From the IMG/VR virus record IMGVR_UViG_3300032516_003835, positions 1 to 61,084 of that record: 61,084 nucleotides of DNA; one strand, written 5' to 3'. Shown here in pieces: positions 15,540-23,039 of this stretch (within the stretch, counting starts at the first letter, position 1; each line of letters starts with the position of its first letter). This DNA is from a virus. Position numbers and translations under genes: made by a program. Below the pieces are notes generated by a model, which saw only the letters and a list, made by a program, of their open reading frames with translations, was not told the origin of the DNA and made no database searches.

Positions 15540-15701
15540 CTAGCCCTTCTTCGCCAGGTCTTCGATGCTCCAGACCGTGCCGCACCTGGCGCAGACAGCC
15601 TCGACCGTGTCACCGTTGATCTGGAGCCGGAATTTGGTGCCGTAGCAGTGGTACGCGCTGGAACTCCGGACCTCAATCGCCCTGCACTGAAGCTCCCTCA
15701 T
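15540..15701 (-). CDS. Small zinc-ribbon-like protein
   Basis: A 53-residue protein with CYGTKF and VCARCGTVWSIEDL, resembling a small zinc ribbon. AAGGAGG precedes the ATG at 15701. Its ATG overlaps the stop of the gene at 15698-15871. Function unknown. Confidence 0.65.
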   Translation of the reverse strand: MRELQCRAIEVRSSSAYHCYGTKFRLQINGDTVEAVCARCGTVWSIEDLAKKG

Positions 15702-15871
15702 CGCCGTTCCTCCTTCCTCGGTTCCCACTTCTCGCGCTCCAGGAACCGCCGCTTCTCCTCCGGCCCCATCCGGTGGAACTCCCGGACCCGCCGCTCGAAC
15801 TCCTCGACGGTCAGGGTGTAGGACCTGCCGTCCGCTTCCACCGTGATCGCCGTGCCGCTAGGCTTGGGCAT
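15698..15871 (-). CDS. Hypothetical small basic protein
   Basis: A 57-residue protein starting MPKPSGTAITVEADGR and ending EKWEPRKEERR, with a charged helical second half. Its TGA overlaps the ATG of the next gene (ATGA), and its start overlaps the end of the upstream gene. No family recognised. Confidence 0.6.
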   Translation of the reverse strand: MPKPSGTAITVEADGRSYTLTVEEFERRVREFHRMGPEEKRRFLEREKWEPRKEERR

Positions 15872-16109
15872 CGGGGGCGGCCTCCGTCCCGGCGGCCGCC
15901 GGTTCCTCGCGCATGAGCCACTCGATGTCCTCCCGCATGAGCCATTCGATGATGCACTCCTCGCACTCGTCCACGTCGCAGCCGCCCGCGGGCTTGCTCC
16001 AGCCTCGTCTGTTGAGAGCCTCCACGTATTTTTCCGGGCAGAACCCCTGAACGACGAACTCCTCTGCCGCGCGACCGACGGCGAGTCTCAGGAACTCGAT
16101 CTCATCCAC
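15858..16109 (-). CDS. Hypothetical acidic protein with an internal repeat
   Basis: An 83-residue protein. Residues around 50-68 repeat IEWLMRE twice in tandem, and CDVDECEEC could bind a metal. It overlaps both neighbours by a few bases in the small-gene operon. Function unknown. Confidence 0.6.
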   Translation of the reverse strand: MDEIEFLRLAVGRAAEEFVVQGFCPEKYVEALNRRGWSKPAGGCDVDECEECIIEWLMREDIEWLMREEPAAAGTEAAPDAQA

Positions 16110-16398
16110 GTTTGCTCATCTCCATTCCGCCAGGCATCAGATCGAAGACCGCGTCCCTCTCATCATCGGAGTCCGCCAGTAATCGAACGATGCCTCGCGA
16201 CTGCATGGCCCAGATTTTTTCGCGTAGCCGTAGCCCCTCAACCGCTAGCCAGCCACGCCAGTTCCCGGCGTCCAGGTGTCGGCGTTGCTCCATCCGGTGG
16301 AGCTGGTCCGTGTGCAGCCAGCATGGGCCTTCGTGGGTGATGCAGGCGCAGTCCTTGATGAGGGACACGACCCGCCCATCCGTCAGTTCGGCTCTCAC
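16102..16398 (-). CDS. Hypothetical protein
   Basis: A 98-residue protein from GTG 16398, which overlaps the stop of the preceding gene. CACITHEGPCWLHTDQLH holds Cys and His residues suited to metal binding. No family recognised. Confidence 0.55.
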   Translation of the reverse strand: MRAELTDGRVVSLIKDCACITHEGPCWLHTDQLHRMEQRRHLDAGNWRGWLAVEGLRLREKIWAMQSRGIVRLLADSDDERDAVFDLMPGGMEMSKRG

Positions 16399-16574
16399 TG
16401 GCCGGTACCGCCCTTGTCGAACCTGACTTTCCCCTTGACCTCATCGGCCCCCACCGGCAGCCCGTCGGCCACGATAAGCCGTTCCAGGCAGCCGTGGCCC
16501 AGGCGGCGGAGGTAGATGATGAGGGCCACCTCGTTCGGGTGGAGCTGCATGGCCACGGTCGGGCGCTCAGGCAC
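16395..16574 (-). CDS. Hypothetical small protein
   Basis: A 59-residue protein from GTG 16574 (MPERPTVAMQLHPNEVALII...). It keeps the operon's stop-start overlaps on both sides (GTGA at 16395-16398). The start resembles small phage proteins of unknown role. Confidence 0.55.
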   Translation of the reverse strand: MPERPTVAMQLHPNEVALIIYLRRLGHGCLERLIVADGLPVGADEVKGKVRFDKGGTGQ

Positions 16575-16776
16575 GGGTGGCCTCCTTACGGAAGGTCAGT
16601 TGGGGCACCGGCACGAAAGTCACTCGGCCCAACGGCGCATCTTCCGCGGTCGCCCACTTGACCACGATGGCGGCCCCCCAGCCGTACATCTGTTCGAGTA
16701 TCTCCCTGTCAGCCTCGTTCTCGGGCTCCAGGGCCACCTGGGGTTTCGGCCCCTCGCGCAGAATGAGCGCCTTCAT
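16567..16776 (-). CDS. Hypothetical protein
   Basis: A 69-residue protein from ATG 16776, with GGAGGAGGAG upstream, overlapping both neighbours. It has a compact alpha/beta look (PENEADREILEQMYGWGAAI). No family recognised. Confidence 0.6.
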   Translation of the reverse strand: MKALILREGPKPQVALEPENEADREILEQMYGWGAAIVVKWATAEDAPLGRVTFVPVPQLTFRKEATRA

Positions 16777-17639
16777 GGCGACTCCTCCTCCGGCGTGATC
16801 TCGATCCTTGCCCGCCAATGCCCGGCGGCGTGAACCGTTTCGCCCAGGGCATGGAGCAGGACCGCTAGGGTATCCCCGGGCCAGTTGTCCAAGCGCAGAG
16901 CAATGCCAACCGGGGCCGGAGCGGGACTCTTGGCCCTCGGCCCCATCTCGCCGGGCGCCAGCCCATAGAGAATCTCCCAGGCGCGGGCTTCGGCGGCGGG
17001 CGTGAGAGGCTCGGCCGCCTCCGTGGTCCCCTCGCCCGCCAGGGCCTGCCTCAACCCCGCGGCGGAGCGGTCGAGCCCGGCCAGGGTCTGCCTCAGCCCG
17101 GCCACGGCGCGGTCGAACCGCTCCTTATCGCCGCCGGCGGCGAACCTGCGCACCTCGCTCCGGAGGTAGCCCAGACTGGCTGTTCGCTTCTTGGCCGCCT
17201 GCCTGTCCTCCGCGCTGGCGTAGCGGGCCCCGTGGGGCATCCGGGTGCTCAGCAGGGCCAGCGTCTCGGCGTCCAGGACGATGGGCCCCTGCTGGGGCGC
17301 GGTCGGCGCCCAGGGCGAGGGCGCAAGCGCCAGGACCCCGGAAACCGCTCGCGGGATGACGATCTCGCCGGCGAGGTAGGGCCGCGTCGCCGAACAGCGG
17401 CGCTCCACCCGTTCGCAATCCAGACACCTCTGGCGCTCGACGATCTGGCCATTGGGGCAAGCCAGCCGCGCCGGCAGCAATGCCTCGATCTCGGCTCTGT
17501 GTCTGGTCCTCTCTCCCACGACCCTCACCACTCCTTCCGGCTGTTCCGGGCCGGCAAACGACGCCTCGCCGGACAGACCGCGGATGCGGTCCCCGAACTC
17601 GGCCAGCCGGTCCCTACGCTCCCGCTGGGGTCTGTTCAC
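16773..17639 (-). CDS. Hypothetical protein with a Cys cluster
   Basis: A 288-residue protein from GTG 17639 with GGAGGGG upstream. Four Cys residues in CPNGQIVERQRCLDCERVERRC could bind zinc. A later helical part contains two similar turns, GLRQTLAGLD and GLRQALAGEG. No recognised domain. It begins the tightly overlapped small-gene run that leads to the late regulator. Confidence 0.6.
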   Translation of the reverse strand: MNRPQRERRDRLAEFGDRIRGLSGEASFAGPEQPEGVVRVVGERTRHRAEIEALLPARLACPNGQIVERQRCLDCERVERRCSATRPYLAGEIVIPRAVSGVLALAPSPWAPTAPQQGPIVLDAETLALLSTRMPHGARYASAEDRQAAKKRTASLGYLRSEVRRFAAGGDKERFDRAVAGLRQTLAGLDRSAAGLRQALAGEGTTEAAEPLTPAAEARAWEILYGLAPGEMGPRAKSPAPAPVGIALRLDNWPGDTLAVLLHALGETVHAAGHWRARIEITPEEESP

Positions 17640-17938
17640 CCTAACCCCTCCGAGCCGCCCGTGAGCCCAGCGGCTTCCCGCGCCTGCTCGGCGTCGAGGT
17701 CGGCGGCCTCAAGGCGGGCCCTAAGACGCGAGAGCCTGGCGACCGCCCTCTCGACCCGACCCTTGAACGTCGCGCCGAAAAGGCGGGCCAGCGGACCCGG
17801 CGCGTAGACGCGCCAGTCGGGGACCTCGCGTTCGCACACGAAGTCGTAGCCGAAATGGTACTTCCGCAGGACCTCGTAGCCGTCGAGCCAGATAACCAAG
17901 CAGCCCTGAGCTGCCTTTGAGCGCACCTCGTAGGCCAT
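17636..17938 (-). CDS. Hypothetical protein
   Basis: A 100-residue protein with an aromatic beta-rich N-terminal half (VIWLDGYEVLRKYHFGYDF) and a charged helical C-terminal half. GAGGAGG precedes the ATG. No family recognised. Confidence 0.6.
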   Translation of the reverse strand: MAYEVRSKAAQGCLVIWLDGYEVLRKYHFGYDFVCEREVPDWRVYAPGPLARLFGATFKGRVERAVARLSRLRARLEAADLDAEQAREAAGLTGGSEGLG

Positions 17939-17953
17939 GATCCCGCCTCCTCC

Positions 17954-18250
17954 TCAGAACGGTAGTCCGGTCTCCTTCTTGGCCGGAGGCGCCGGGCTTT
18001 CCACCACTCCGGCAGCCGTCGGTCGGCGCAAGCCCGCCTCCTCCTCGCGTCGCCGGGCCTTGGCCTGGACCACTGCCCGGCTGACCTGGTCCTCCAGTTC
18101 TATCCGCAGACCCGCGATGGCCCCCGGAATCGACTCCGCCTCGCTAAGCGGGATGCTGGCGATGGCCTCGAACTCAACCGAACAGTACTGGGCCGTAGCC
18201 TCAAGCCGCCGGTACCTCACCGTGATCCGCCTGTCCGTATCTTCTGTCAT
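17954..18250 (-). CDS. Hypothetical protein
   Basis: A 98-residue protein with a beta-like N-terminus and a Pro-rich tail ending KKETGLPF. A C-terminal acidic or hydrophobic peptide after a flexible linker is reminiscent of single-strand-binding or partner-binding proteins, but there is no domain evidence. Confidence 0.55.
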   Translation of the reverse strand: MTEDTDRRITVRYRRLEATAQYCSVEFEAIASIPLSEAESIPGAIAGLRIELEDQVSRAVVQAKARRREEEAGLRRPTAAGVVESPAPPAKKETGLPF

Positions 18251-18272
18251 CGCTCACCCATCCTCTCCCTGG

Positions 18273-19049
18273 CTACCCGGCCGCCTGACCGGGGTCGTCG
18301 TCGTCCGCTTCGTCGTCCCCGGTCGGAGTCTCGGCGGGCGGCAGACTGGCGAACCATGCGCCGGCTTGCCCCACCGGGTCGGTCAGGAGCTTACCGGCCT
18401 CCTCACGAGTCATGAGGCGAACCGCGACTGAGGCGTGCGCCCATTCGCGGTCGTTGTCGGGCTTGAGATCGAGGAGGATGGCCCGGATTTCCGGGCGGTC
18501 GATCTCCATCTCCGGCTCGGCCGCCAACCACGCTGACCGAAGAGCGTCCAGCGCCGCCTCAACGTCGCTTGTGTAAACGTCATCCTCGCCACTGAGGCAG
18601 CGGTAGACCCGGACCTTGCCGTCCTCGACCGGGGCAGTCCGCCCTCCAAGCAGTTCCCGGACCTCGGCCAGGACGGACGCGGCGAGGGCCCGATGGGCGA
18701 GGCAAGCCGAGCAGGAAGCGGCCGCGCCGTCTCCGGTCGGAGCGGGCCCCGGATCGCCCCCGATGCCCTTCAGAACGCCCTCGTAGATGGTGAGGGCCCC
18801 CGCCAGTTTCGCGACCCGGTCACCGACCGAGTCACCGGAGGCAGTCTCGTAGTTGAAGCTCATCTGGGCCGGGGGGCAGATCCCGACCAGGACCTCGACC
18901 GTGGTGCCGTCCTCGCCGGTGTTCTGGAGCGCCCGGAGCTGGGGCAGACTCTCATCACCGATGAAGACCTCGTTGAAGGCGACCTGGGCCTCGCTCGCCC
19001 CTTTGAGAACGACTTTCTCGACCCGACCGCTGAACCTAACCTCTGGCAC
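18273..19049 (-). CDS. Hypothetical protein
   Basis: A 258-residue protein with a beta-rich first ~70 residues, CSACLAHRALAAS near the middle (possible metal pair) and an acidic tail (DDEADDDDPGQ). No family recognised. It lies between the replication-accessory genes and the small-gene run. Confidence 0.6.
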   Translation of the reverse strand: MPEVRFSGRVEKVVLKGASEAQVAFNEVFIGDESLPQLRALQNTGEDGTTVEVLVGICPPAQMSFNYETASGDSVGDRVAKLAGALTIYEGVLKGIGGDPGPAPTGDGAAASCSACLAHRALAASVLAEVRELLGGRTAPVEDGKVRVYRCLSGEDDVYTSDVEAALDALRSAWLAAEPEMEIDRPEIRAILLDLKPDNDREWAHASVAVRLMTREEAGKLLTDPVGQAGAWFASLPPAETPTGDDEADDDDPGQAAG

Positions 19050-19374
19050 CGTCTATGACCCCCTTCGTGAGTCTGGGTTTCCGCCGTTCCCGTCGCTCTG
19101 CCTGAAGCCGACTGGCGAGCCACTTCTCGGCCTCAAGTTTGACTCTCCATATCCCGCCGTCGCGGCACACCCCATGGCCGACATTGCGCAATCTCCCCGG
19201 AGTGAGCTCCCGGGTGTCGTACACGGACCAAAGACCATCCTGAAGGCCGTGGATGTCCTCGCGGACGAACGCCTCATAGGAGTCGGCCCGGCCGAGGCTT
19301 GTAAATGTTACGTGGCTTCGAACTACGGGCCCATCGGTCCAGGTGAAGAGCGAACCGACGAGAGGGGTAATCAT
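19036..19374 (-). CDS. Hypothetical protein
   Basis: A 112-residue protein overlapping both neighbours by a few bases. The C-terminal third is strongly basic (RLQAERRERRKPRLTKG). No domain recognised. Confidence 0.55.
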   Translation of the reverse strand: MITPLVGSLFTWTDGPVVRSHVTFTSLGRADSYEAFVREDIHGLQDGLWSVYDTRELTPGRLRNVGHGVCRDGGIWRVKLEAEKWLASRLQAERRERRKPRLTKGVIDGARG

Positions 19375-19883
19375 CGTCCGGCATCCGCGTCGGGCACAAC
19401 CCTAAGGCTTATCGCTTCATTACTAGCTACGGCCAGATAAACCCAGGCTTGCCGCTCCTCGTCGCGGAAGATGGTGATCCACACCCGAGCCGCCCCGGTC
19501 TCCACAACCTGCGAGGCCACCTCGACCAGGCCGGCCGGTTGGTCGGTCTGGGCCCGTGCGCTTACCCCGCACCCCGCCAGAGTCGTGACCAGGACCACCG
19601 CGACGACCGAAAGCGCGAAGGCGGCCATGCTGATGCCGCGCCTCCAGACGCGCGCCCGACCGCCACAGAGAGTGGCGTCGGCGCAACCCAGGACCCGGAG
19701 CATTCGCCCCGCGCCGCAGCAGGCGTACGCCGTGCCGGCTAGGCCGAGGCAGGACAGCCGATCCCTGGGCCTCAGCGTTTTCCTGATCACGCTCCACACC
19801 ATGCCTCCGATGAATCGCCCCGCGAACGCGCAGACGAGGGTCGCTACCGGGATCTGCCAGAGCAGGTGCCAGTACATTCTCAC
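19371..19883 (-). CDS. Membrane protein with an internal lipoprotein-like segment
   Basis: A 170-residue reading frame. It starts with a hydrophobic helix (HLLWQIPVATLVCAFAGRF) and then, near residue 86, contains MAAFALSVVAVVLVTTLAGC, a good lipoprotein signal with the LAGC lipobox. GGAGG lies about 12 bases before that internal ATG. So this may be one two-helix membrane protein or two nested products, the shorter an 85-residue lipoprotein. Short overlap with the gene downstream. No family recognised. Confidence 0.5.
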   Translation of the reverse strand: MRMYWHLLWQIPVATLVCAFAGRFIGGMVWSVIRKTLRPRDRLSCLGLAGTAYACCGAGRMLRVLGCADATLCGGRARVWRRGISMAAFALSVVAVVLVTTLAGCGVSARAQTDQPAGLVEVASQVVETGAARVWITIFRDEERQAWVYLAVASNEAISLRVVPDADAGR

Positions 19884-19891
19884 GCGCCTCC

Positions 19892-20341
19892 TTAGTTGGC
19901 CCGCTTCAGTAGGGCCATATCGACATCGAAGAGCTTCTGGCGGCCGGGGCAGGGCACAAACGGGAGCGGCCGGGCGTCCTCAAGACACCAGCCGAAGCGG
20001 CTACCGACGGCGAACCAGGGGCTCATCCAGTAGTCCAGCCAGCGGGCATCATACCGCTCTGGTCCGGCCGCCCTGTCCAGGACCATCACCAGGTTCGCCT
20101 GGCCGACGATCCCGCCGCGCGGCAGGGCCGACAGTTCGGGTATCCGGATCCCGAACTCGCGCCACACCTCGCGCCGGATCTGCTCGAACCCAGGATAGGG
20201 CTGGAGACCGGCGTGGATGAGTAACTCGCCCCGGTAGGGCGTGGACCAGTCGCGGTTCTCCACGGGCTTGCCCTGGCCGCGTAGGTCCCGGCCCTCGCAG
20301 ATGAGCCAGGCCCACGGCTGGCGGATAGAGATGGTCAGCAT
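19892..20341 (-). CDS. ASCH-domain protein
   Basis: A 149-residue protein whose N-terminus, SIRQPWAWLI and later GKPVENRDW and YRGELLIHAG, matches ASCH-fold (PUA-like) proteins. These bind RNA or modified nucleosides; some phage members act in DNA or RNA modification pathways. ATG at 20341 has GAGGAGG upstream and directly follows the RusA gene. The specific substrate is unknown. Confidence 0.75.
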   Translation of the reverse strand: MLTISIRQPWAWLICEGRDLRGQGKPVENRDWSTPYRGELLIHAGLQPYPGFEQIRREVWREFGIRIPELSALPRGGIVGQANLVMVLDRAAGPERYDARWLDYWMSPWFAVGSRFGWCLEDARPLPFVPCPGRQKLFDVDMALLKRAN

Positions 20342-20342
20342 C

Positions 20343-20846
20343 CTAGCTCGCCTCCTCGATCTCAACCTGTGCCCCGATCCCCTGGAGTTCGCCGATCAGC
20401 GCGGCCACGCGGGCCCGCAGCCCCTCCGGCACGTCCGGCGGTAGCGCGATCCGGACGGAGAGGCCGGAGGGCGGACCCTCCTCCAGGGGCCGGAGCAGGG
20501 GCCGGACCTCAACCTCCGCCCGCTCGTTCGGGCTGTACCACATGTCCGCCCGCAAACTCTTTACCAACACGTCGTCGCGGTAGGCGATCGTGTTCAAGCC
20601 GTCCTCGATCGCCTTGGTGATGTTCAGGAGGTCAGGCACCTGGCCGCGCCGCTCCAGGAACGCCCTCAGAACCAACTGCACCGGGGTGAGGAGCGGCTCC
20701 CGGCAGTGCGGCCGGGCGCACCAGCCGACCGTCTCCTCGTAGTCCCGCGTCTTCCGGGGCGTGTAGACCCTCGCCGATCGGCCCTCGACAGCCACGCGCG
20801 GGCGGGCCTTGGGGACCGGCCGGCCGGGAACCGTGAAGGAGGTCAC
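20343..20846 (-). CDS. RusA-like Holliday junction resolvase
   Basis: A 167-residue protein beginning FTVPGRPVPKARPRV, the standard RusA N-terminus. VPDLLNITKAIEDGLNTIAY followed by RDD gives the acidic catalytic residues of RusA endonucleases. It resolves branched DNA during replication and recombination before packaging. It overlaps the stop of the methyltransferase gene. Confidence 0.88.
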   Translation of the reverse strand: MTSFTVPGRPVPKARPRVAVEGRSARVYTPRKTRDYEETVGWCARPHCREPLLTPVQLVLRAFLERRGQVPDLLNITKAIEDGLNTIAYRDDVLVKSLRADMWYSPNERAEVEVRPLLRPLEEGPPSGLSVRIALPPDVPEGLRARVAALIGELQGIGAQVEIEEAS

Positions 20847-21640
20847 GACCCCACCTCCTCAAAGAGCCCGGCCTGGACGGGTTCGCCGAGCCGTCTCTTG
20901 CGCGACTTCTCGACAGGGTCGCCCCGCAGCGCGGCGCCCGCCCCGGCCGTCGCGAGCAGGCTCCGCTTCAGAGCCTCGACCGTTCCGAAGCCCCCGTCCT
21001 GGAGGACCCGGCACAACTCGTCCACTACCGGCAGGCCCTCCGGCGTGACCATGGAGAGGATGCCGGGAACGTTCTCCATGACCATCGTCTTGGGCCTCAT
21101 CTCCAGGACCAGGCGGGCGAACTCGAAGACCAGGCTGTTCCGGGGGTCCATGACGTCCTGCTTGCCCGAGATAGAGAACCCCTGGCAGGGCGGGCCGCCG
21201 CAGACGCAGTCGAGCTCGCCCACCTCCAGGCCCAGGGCGTCCAGAATCTCGGCGCCCGTTACCTTGCGGACGTCGCCGAGCCAGAAGTGACCGACGCCGG
21301 GAACATCCGGGTTGTGGCTGATCCAGCCCTGACCCGCCCGGGTGCCGTCGGCGTGCTTCTGGGCGACCTTGTTCGCGCGCTCCCCGTCCTCCGGTGTCAC
21401 GTAGTGGATCTCGCACGGGTAACTGCCGAGGTTCAGCAGATAGGTCAGCATCGAGTAGGGGTCGTTATCCACCCCGGCCAGGACCTCGAAGCCGCCCTGG
21501 ATCATGCCGAGGGTGAATCCGCCCGCCCCGCAGAAGAGGTCTACGCACGTCGGCCGGTGGGCCACCCGCTCGGGGAGCCAGAGGCCCTTGGCGCTCCGCG
21601 CGAACCCGCCGGCGGGGTCGATCATCGGCTCGCCGCTCAT
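20843..21640 (-). CDS. DNA cytosine-C5 methyltransferase, C-terminally short
   Basis: A 265-residue enzyme with AdoMet motif I DLFCGAGGFTLG, motif IV GGPPCQGFSISG with the catalytic Cys, and motif VI MENVPG. The usual motif VIII (QxRxR), the target-recognition region and motifs IX-X are not visible; the protein ends EPVQAGLFEEVGS about 90 residues after motif VI. Typical members are 320-400 residues. It may be a minimal phage form, need a partner, or be inactive. ATG at 21640 has GGAGGTG upstream; it overlaps the M23 gene end by 4 bases. Confidence 0.85.
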   Translation of the reverse strand: MSGEPMIDPAGGFARSAKGLWLPERVAHRPTCVDLFCGAGGFTLGMIQGGFEVLAGVDNDPYSMLTYLLNLGSYPCEIHYVTPEDGERANKVAQKHADGTRAGQGWISHNPDVPGVGHFWLGDVRKVTGAEILDALGLEVGELDCVCGGPPCQGFSISGKQDVMDPRNSLVFEFARLVLEMRPKTMVMENVPGILSMVTPEGLPVVDELCRVLQDGGFGTVEALKRSLLATAGAGAALRGDPVEKSRKRRLGEPVQAGLFEEVGS

Positions 21641-22662
21641 GGTCCCACCTCCGCCACGAACCGCAGGGGGTTTTCGGGGATTCCCGAAACGCGGCACTCC
21701 CAGTGGACATGAGGGCCGTTCGTTCGACCGGTCATCCCGACCCAGCCGATGATGTCGCCCTGGCGCACGGCCCGGCCCATTCCGGGGATGACCACCCCGA
21801 CCCCCTCGTTGACGGAGCCGAGGTGGCCGTAGATCGTTTCGAGGATGGCTGGCTCGCCGAGCGTCTCGGCCGGAATGTGGACTAGACGGAGATTGAGCCC
21901 GAGAATCGCGTCGTGGGCCGAGGACACGATCACCCCGTCAACCGGGGCGACGATCGGCGTGCCCTCCGGGGCCGCTATGTCGATCCCCCGATGGGGGCCT
22001 AACGGCCCGCCATACCGTTGGCTCATCCGGCCGATGATGGGCAGGGACCAGTCGGCGACGATGGTCCTCTCCCCCGCCGCGGTCGCGAGCGTGGCCGGCT
22101 CCAGATAGCCGTCGAGGCCAAGCACCGGGACGAGGACCTCCACCCCCGCCGGCATGACTCCCGGGCCCAGGGCGTTGGCGGACATGAGTTCGGCGAGGGT
22201 GACGTCATGTCCGGGCCCCGGCAGGCCAAGGTAGGCGCCGGCGCGCTCGGCGGTCCAGTAGTCCGCGAGTTCGCGCAGGGTCTCCCCGCCACGAGGTTGA
22301 TAGATGGCCAGCTCGGCGCCCGGCTCGGGCGCCCGCACGATTGCCCCGTCAGCGAGCGCCAGGCCGGGGTTCAGCACCCGCAGGCAGCGGGTCGTGGCCC
22401 GCGCGGTCTCCGCCACCGAGGCCCAGGTGTCGCGCGGGCCCACCTCGTAGGTTAGCACCCGCACCGCGGCCTCCGCCGGCGTCTCGGGTTCCCGATCGGG
22501 GACCGTCCTTGTCAGAACGCCCTCCTGCCGGGTAGCGAAGGCGGGGAATTCGCCGTAGGGCAGGGCGATCAGGAGCGCGCCGAGAAGCAGGGCTCCGATG
22601 AGGGCCCGGGCCGGCGCGAAGCGGAACCTGATCTCGACCTGGCGTGATAGTAGTCTCGACAA
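21637..22662 (-). CDS. Membrane-anchored LysM-M23 peptidase
   Basis: A 341-residue protein from a TTG at 22662 with GGGAGG eight bases upstream. An N-terminal hydrophobic helix (RALIGALLLGALLIALPYG) is followed by two LysM-like segments (VGPRDTWASVAETARATTRC and a second near GGETLRELADYW). The C-terminal M23 zinc endopeptidase domain has HRGIDIAAPEGTPI, GHLGSVNEG and GPHVHWE carrying the metal ligands. It would cut peptidoglycan peptides outside the membrane. Its place in the early/middle operon next to a methyltransferase, far from the lysis genes, is odd. Possible roles are superinfection exclusion or cell-wall remodelling. Confidence 0.8.
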   Translation of the reverse strand: MSRLLSRQVEIRFRFAPARALIGALLLGALLIALPYGEFPAFATRQEGVLTRTVPDREPETPAEAAVRVLTYEVGPRDTWASVAETARATTRCLRVLNPGLALADGAIVRAPEPGAELAIYQPRGGETLRELADYWTAERAGAYLGLPGPGHDVTLAELMSANALGPGVMPAGVEVLVPVLGLDGYLEPATLATAAGERTIVADWSLPIIGRMSQRYGGPLGPHRGIDIAAPEGTPIVAPVDGVIVSSAHDAILGLNLRLVHIPAETLGEPAILETIYGHLGSVNEGVGVVIPGMGRAVRQGDIIGWVGMTGRTNGPHVHWECRVSGIPENPLRFVAEVGP

Positions 22663-22691
22663 TCTCCCCGCCTCCCTCGTCGGTCTCGGCG

Positions 22692-23036
22692 TTAGGACGC
22701 CAGCGCCACAAGCCGGCTCAGGGCCTGGTCGCAGGAGAGTTGAGCCTGGAGCGTGGCCAGTACCGCCCGAACCGCCTCGTACCCGTCCCGGGCATCCGCC
22801 ACCGCGATTCTCTCCGTGGCCGTCGCCGCCCGGAGTTCGGCCGCCCGGACCTCCGCGTTTTTCCCCACGATGCGGTCCGGGGTCAGCAGTAGTGCTGCTT
22901 CGGTATCCCTCAGCCGGTTCTCGGCGGCCTCCACCTGCGTCGCCCGGTGGAGGACCGCCCTCTCTGCCGCGTCGATGTGATCCGGCAGACCCACCAACCG
23001 TCCGATGAGGTCCGCTCTTTCCTGGGTCACGTCCAT
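22692..23036 (-). CDS. Hypothetical coiled-coil protein, paralogue of the 33301-33636 product
   Basis: A 114-residue helical protein. It shares with the product of 33301-33636 the pattern IGRL-x-x-LP, AER-x-VL, DRI-x-GKNAE and RAA-x-LR in the same order and a final LAS. Both begin MD. Function unknown; both lie next to DNA-metabolism genes, so a role as a recombination or replication accessory protein is possible. Confidence 0.7.
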   Translation of the reverse strand: MDVTQERADLIGRLVGLPDHIDAAERAVLHRATQVEAAENRLRDTEAALLLTPDRIVGKNAEVRAAELRAATATERIAVADARDGYEAVRAVLATLQAQLSCDQALSRLVALAS

Positions 23037-23039
23037 CGT

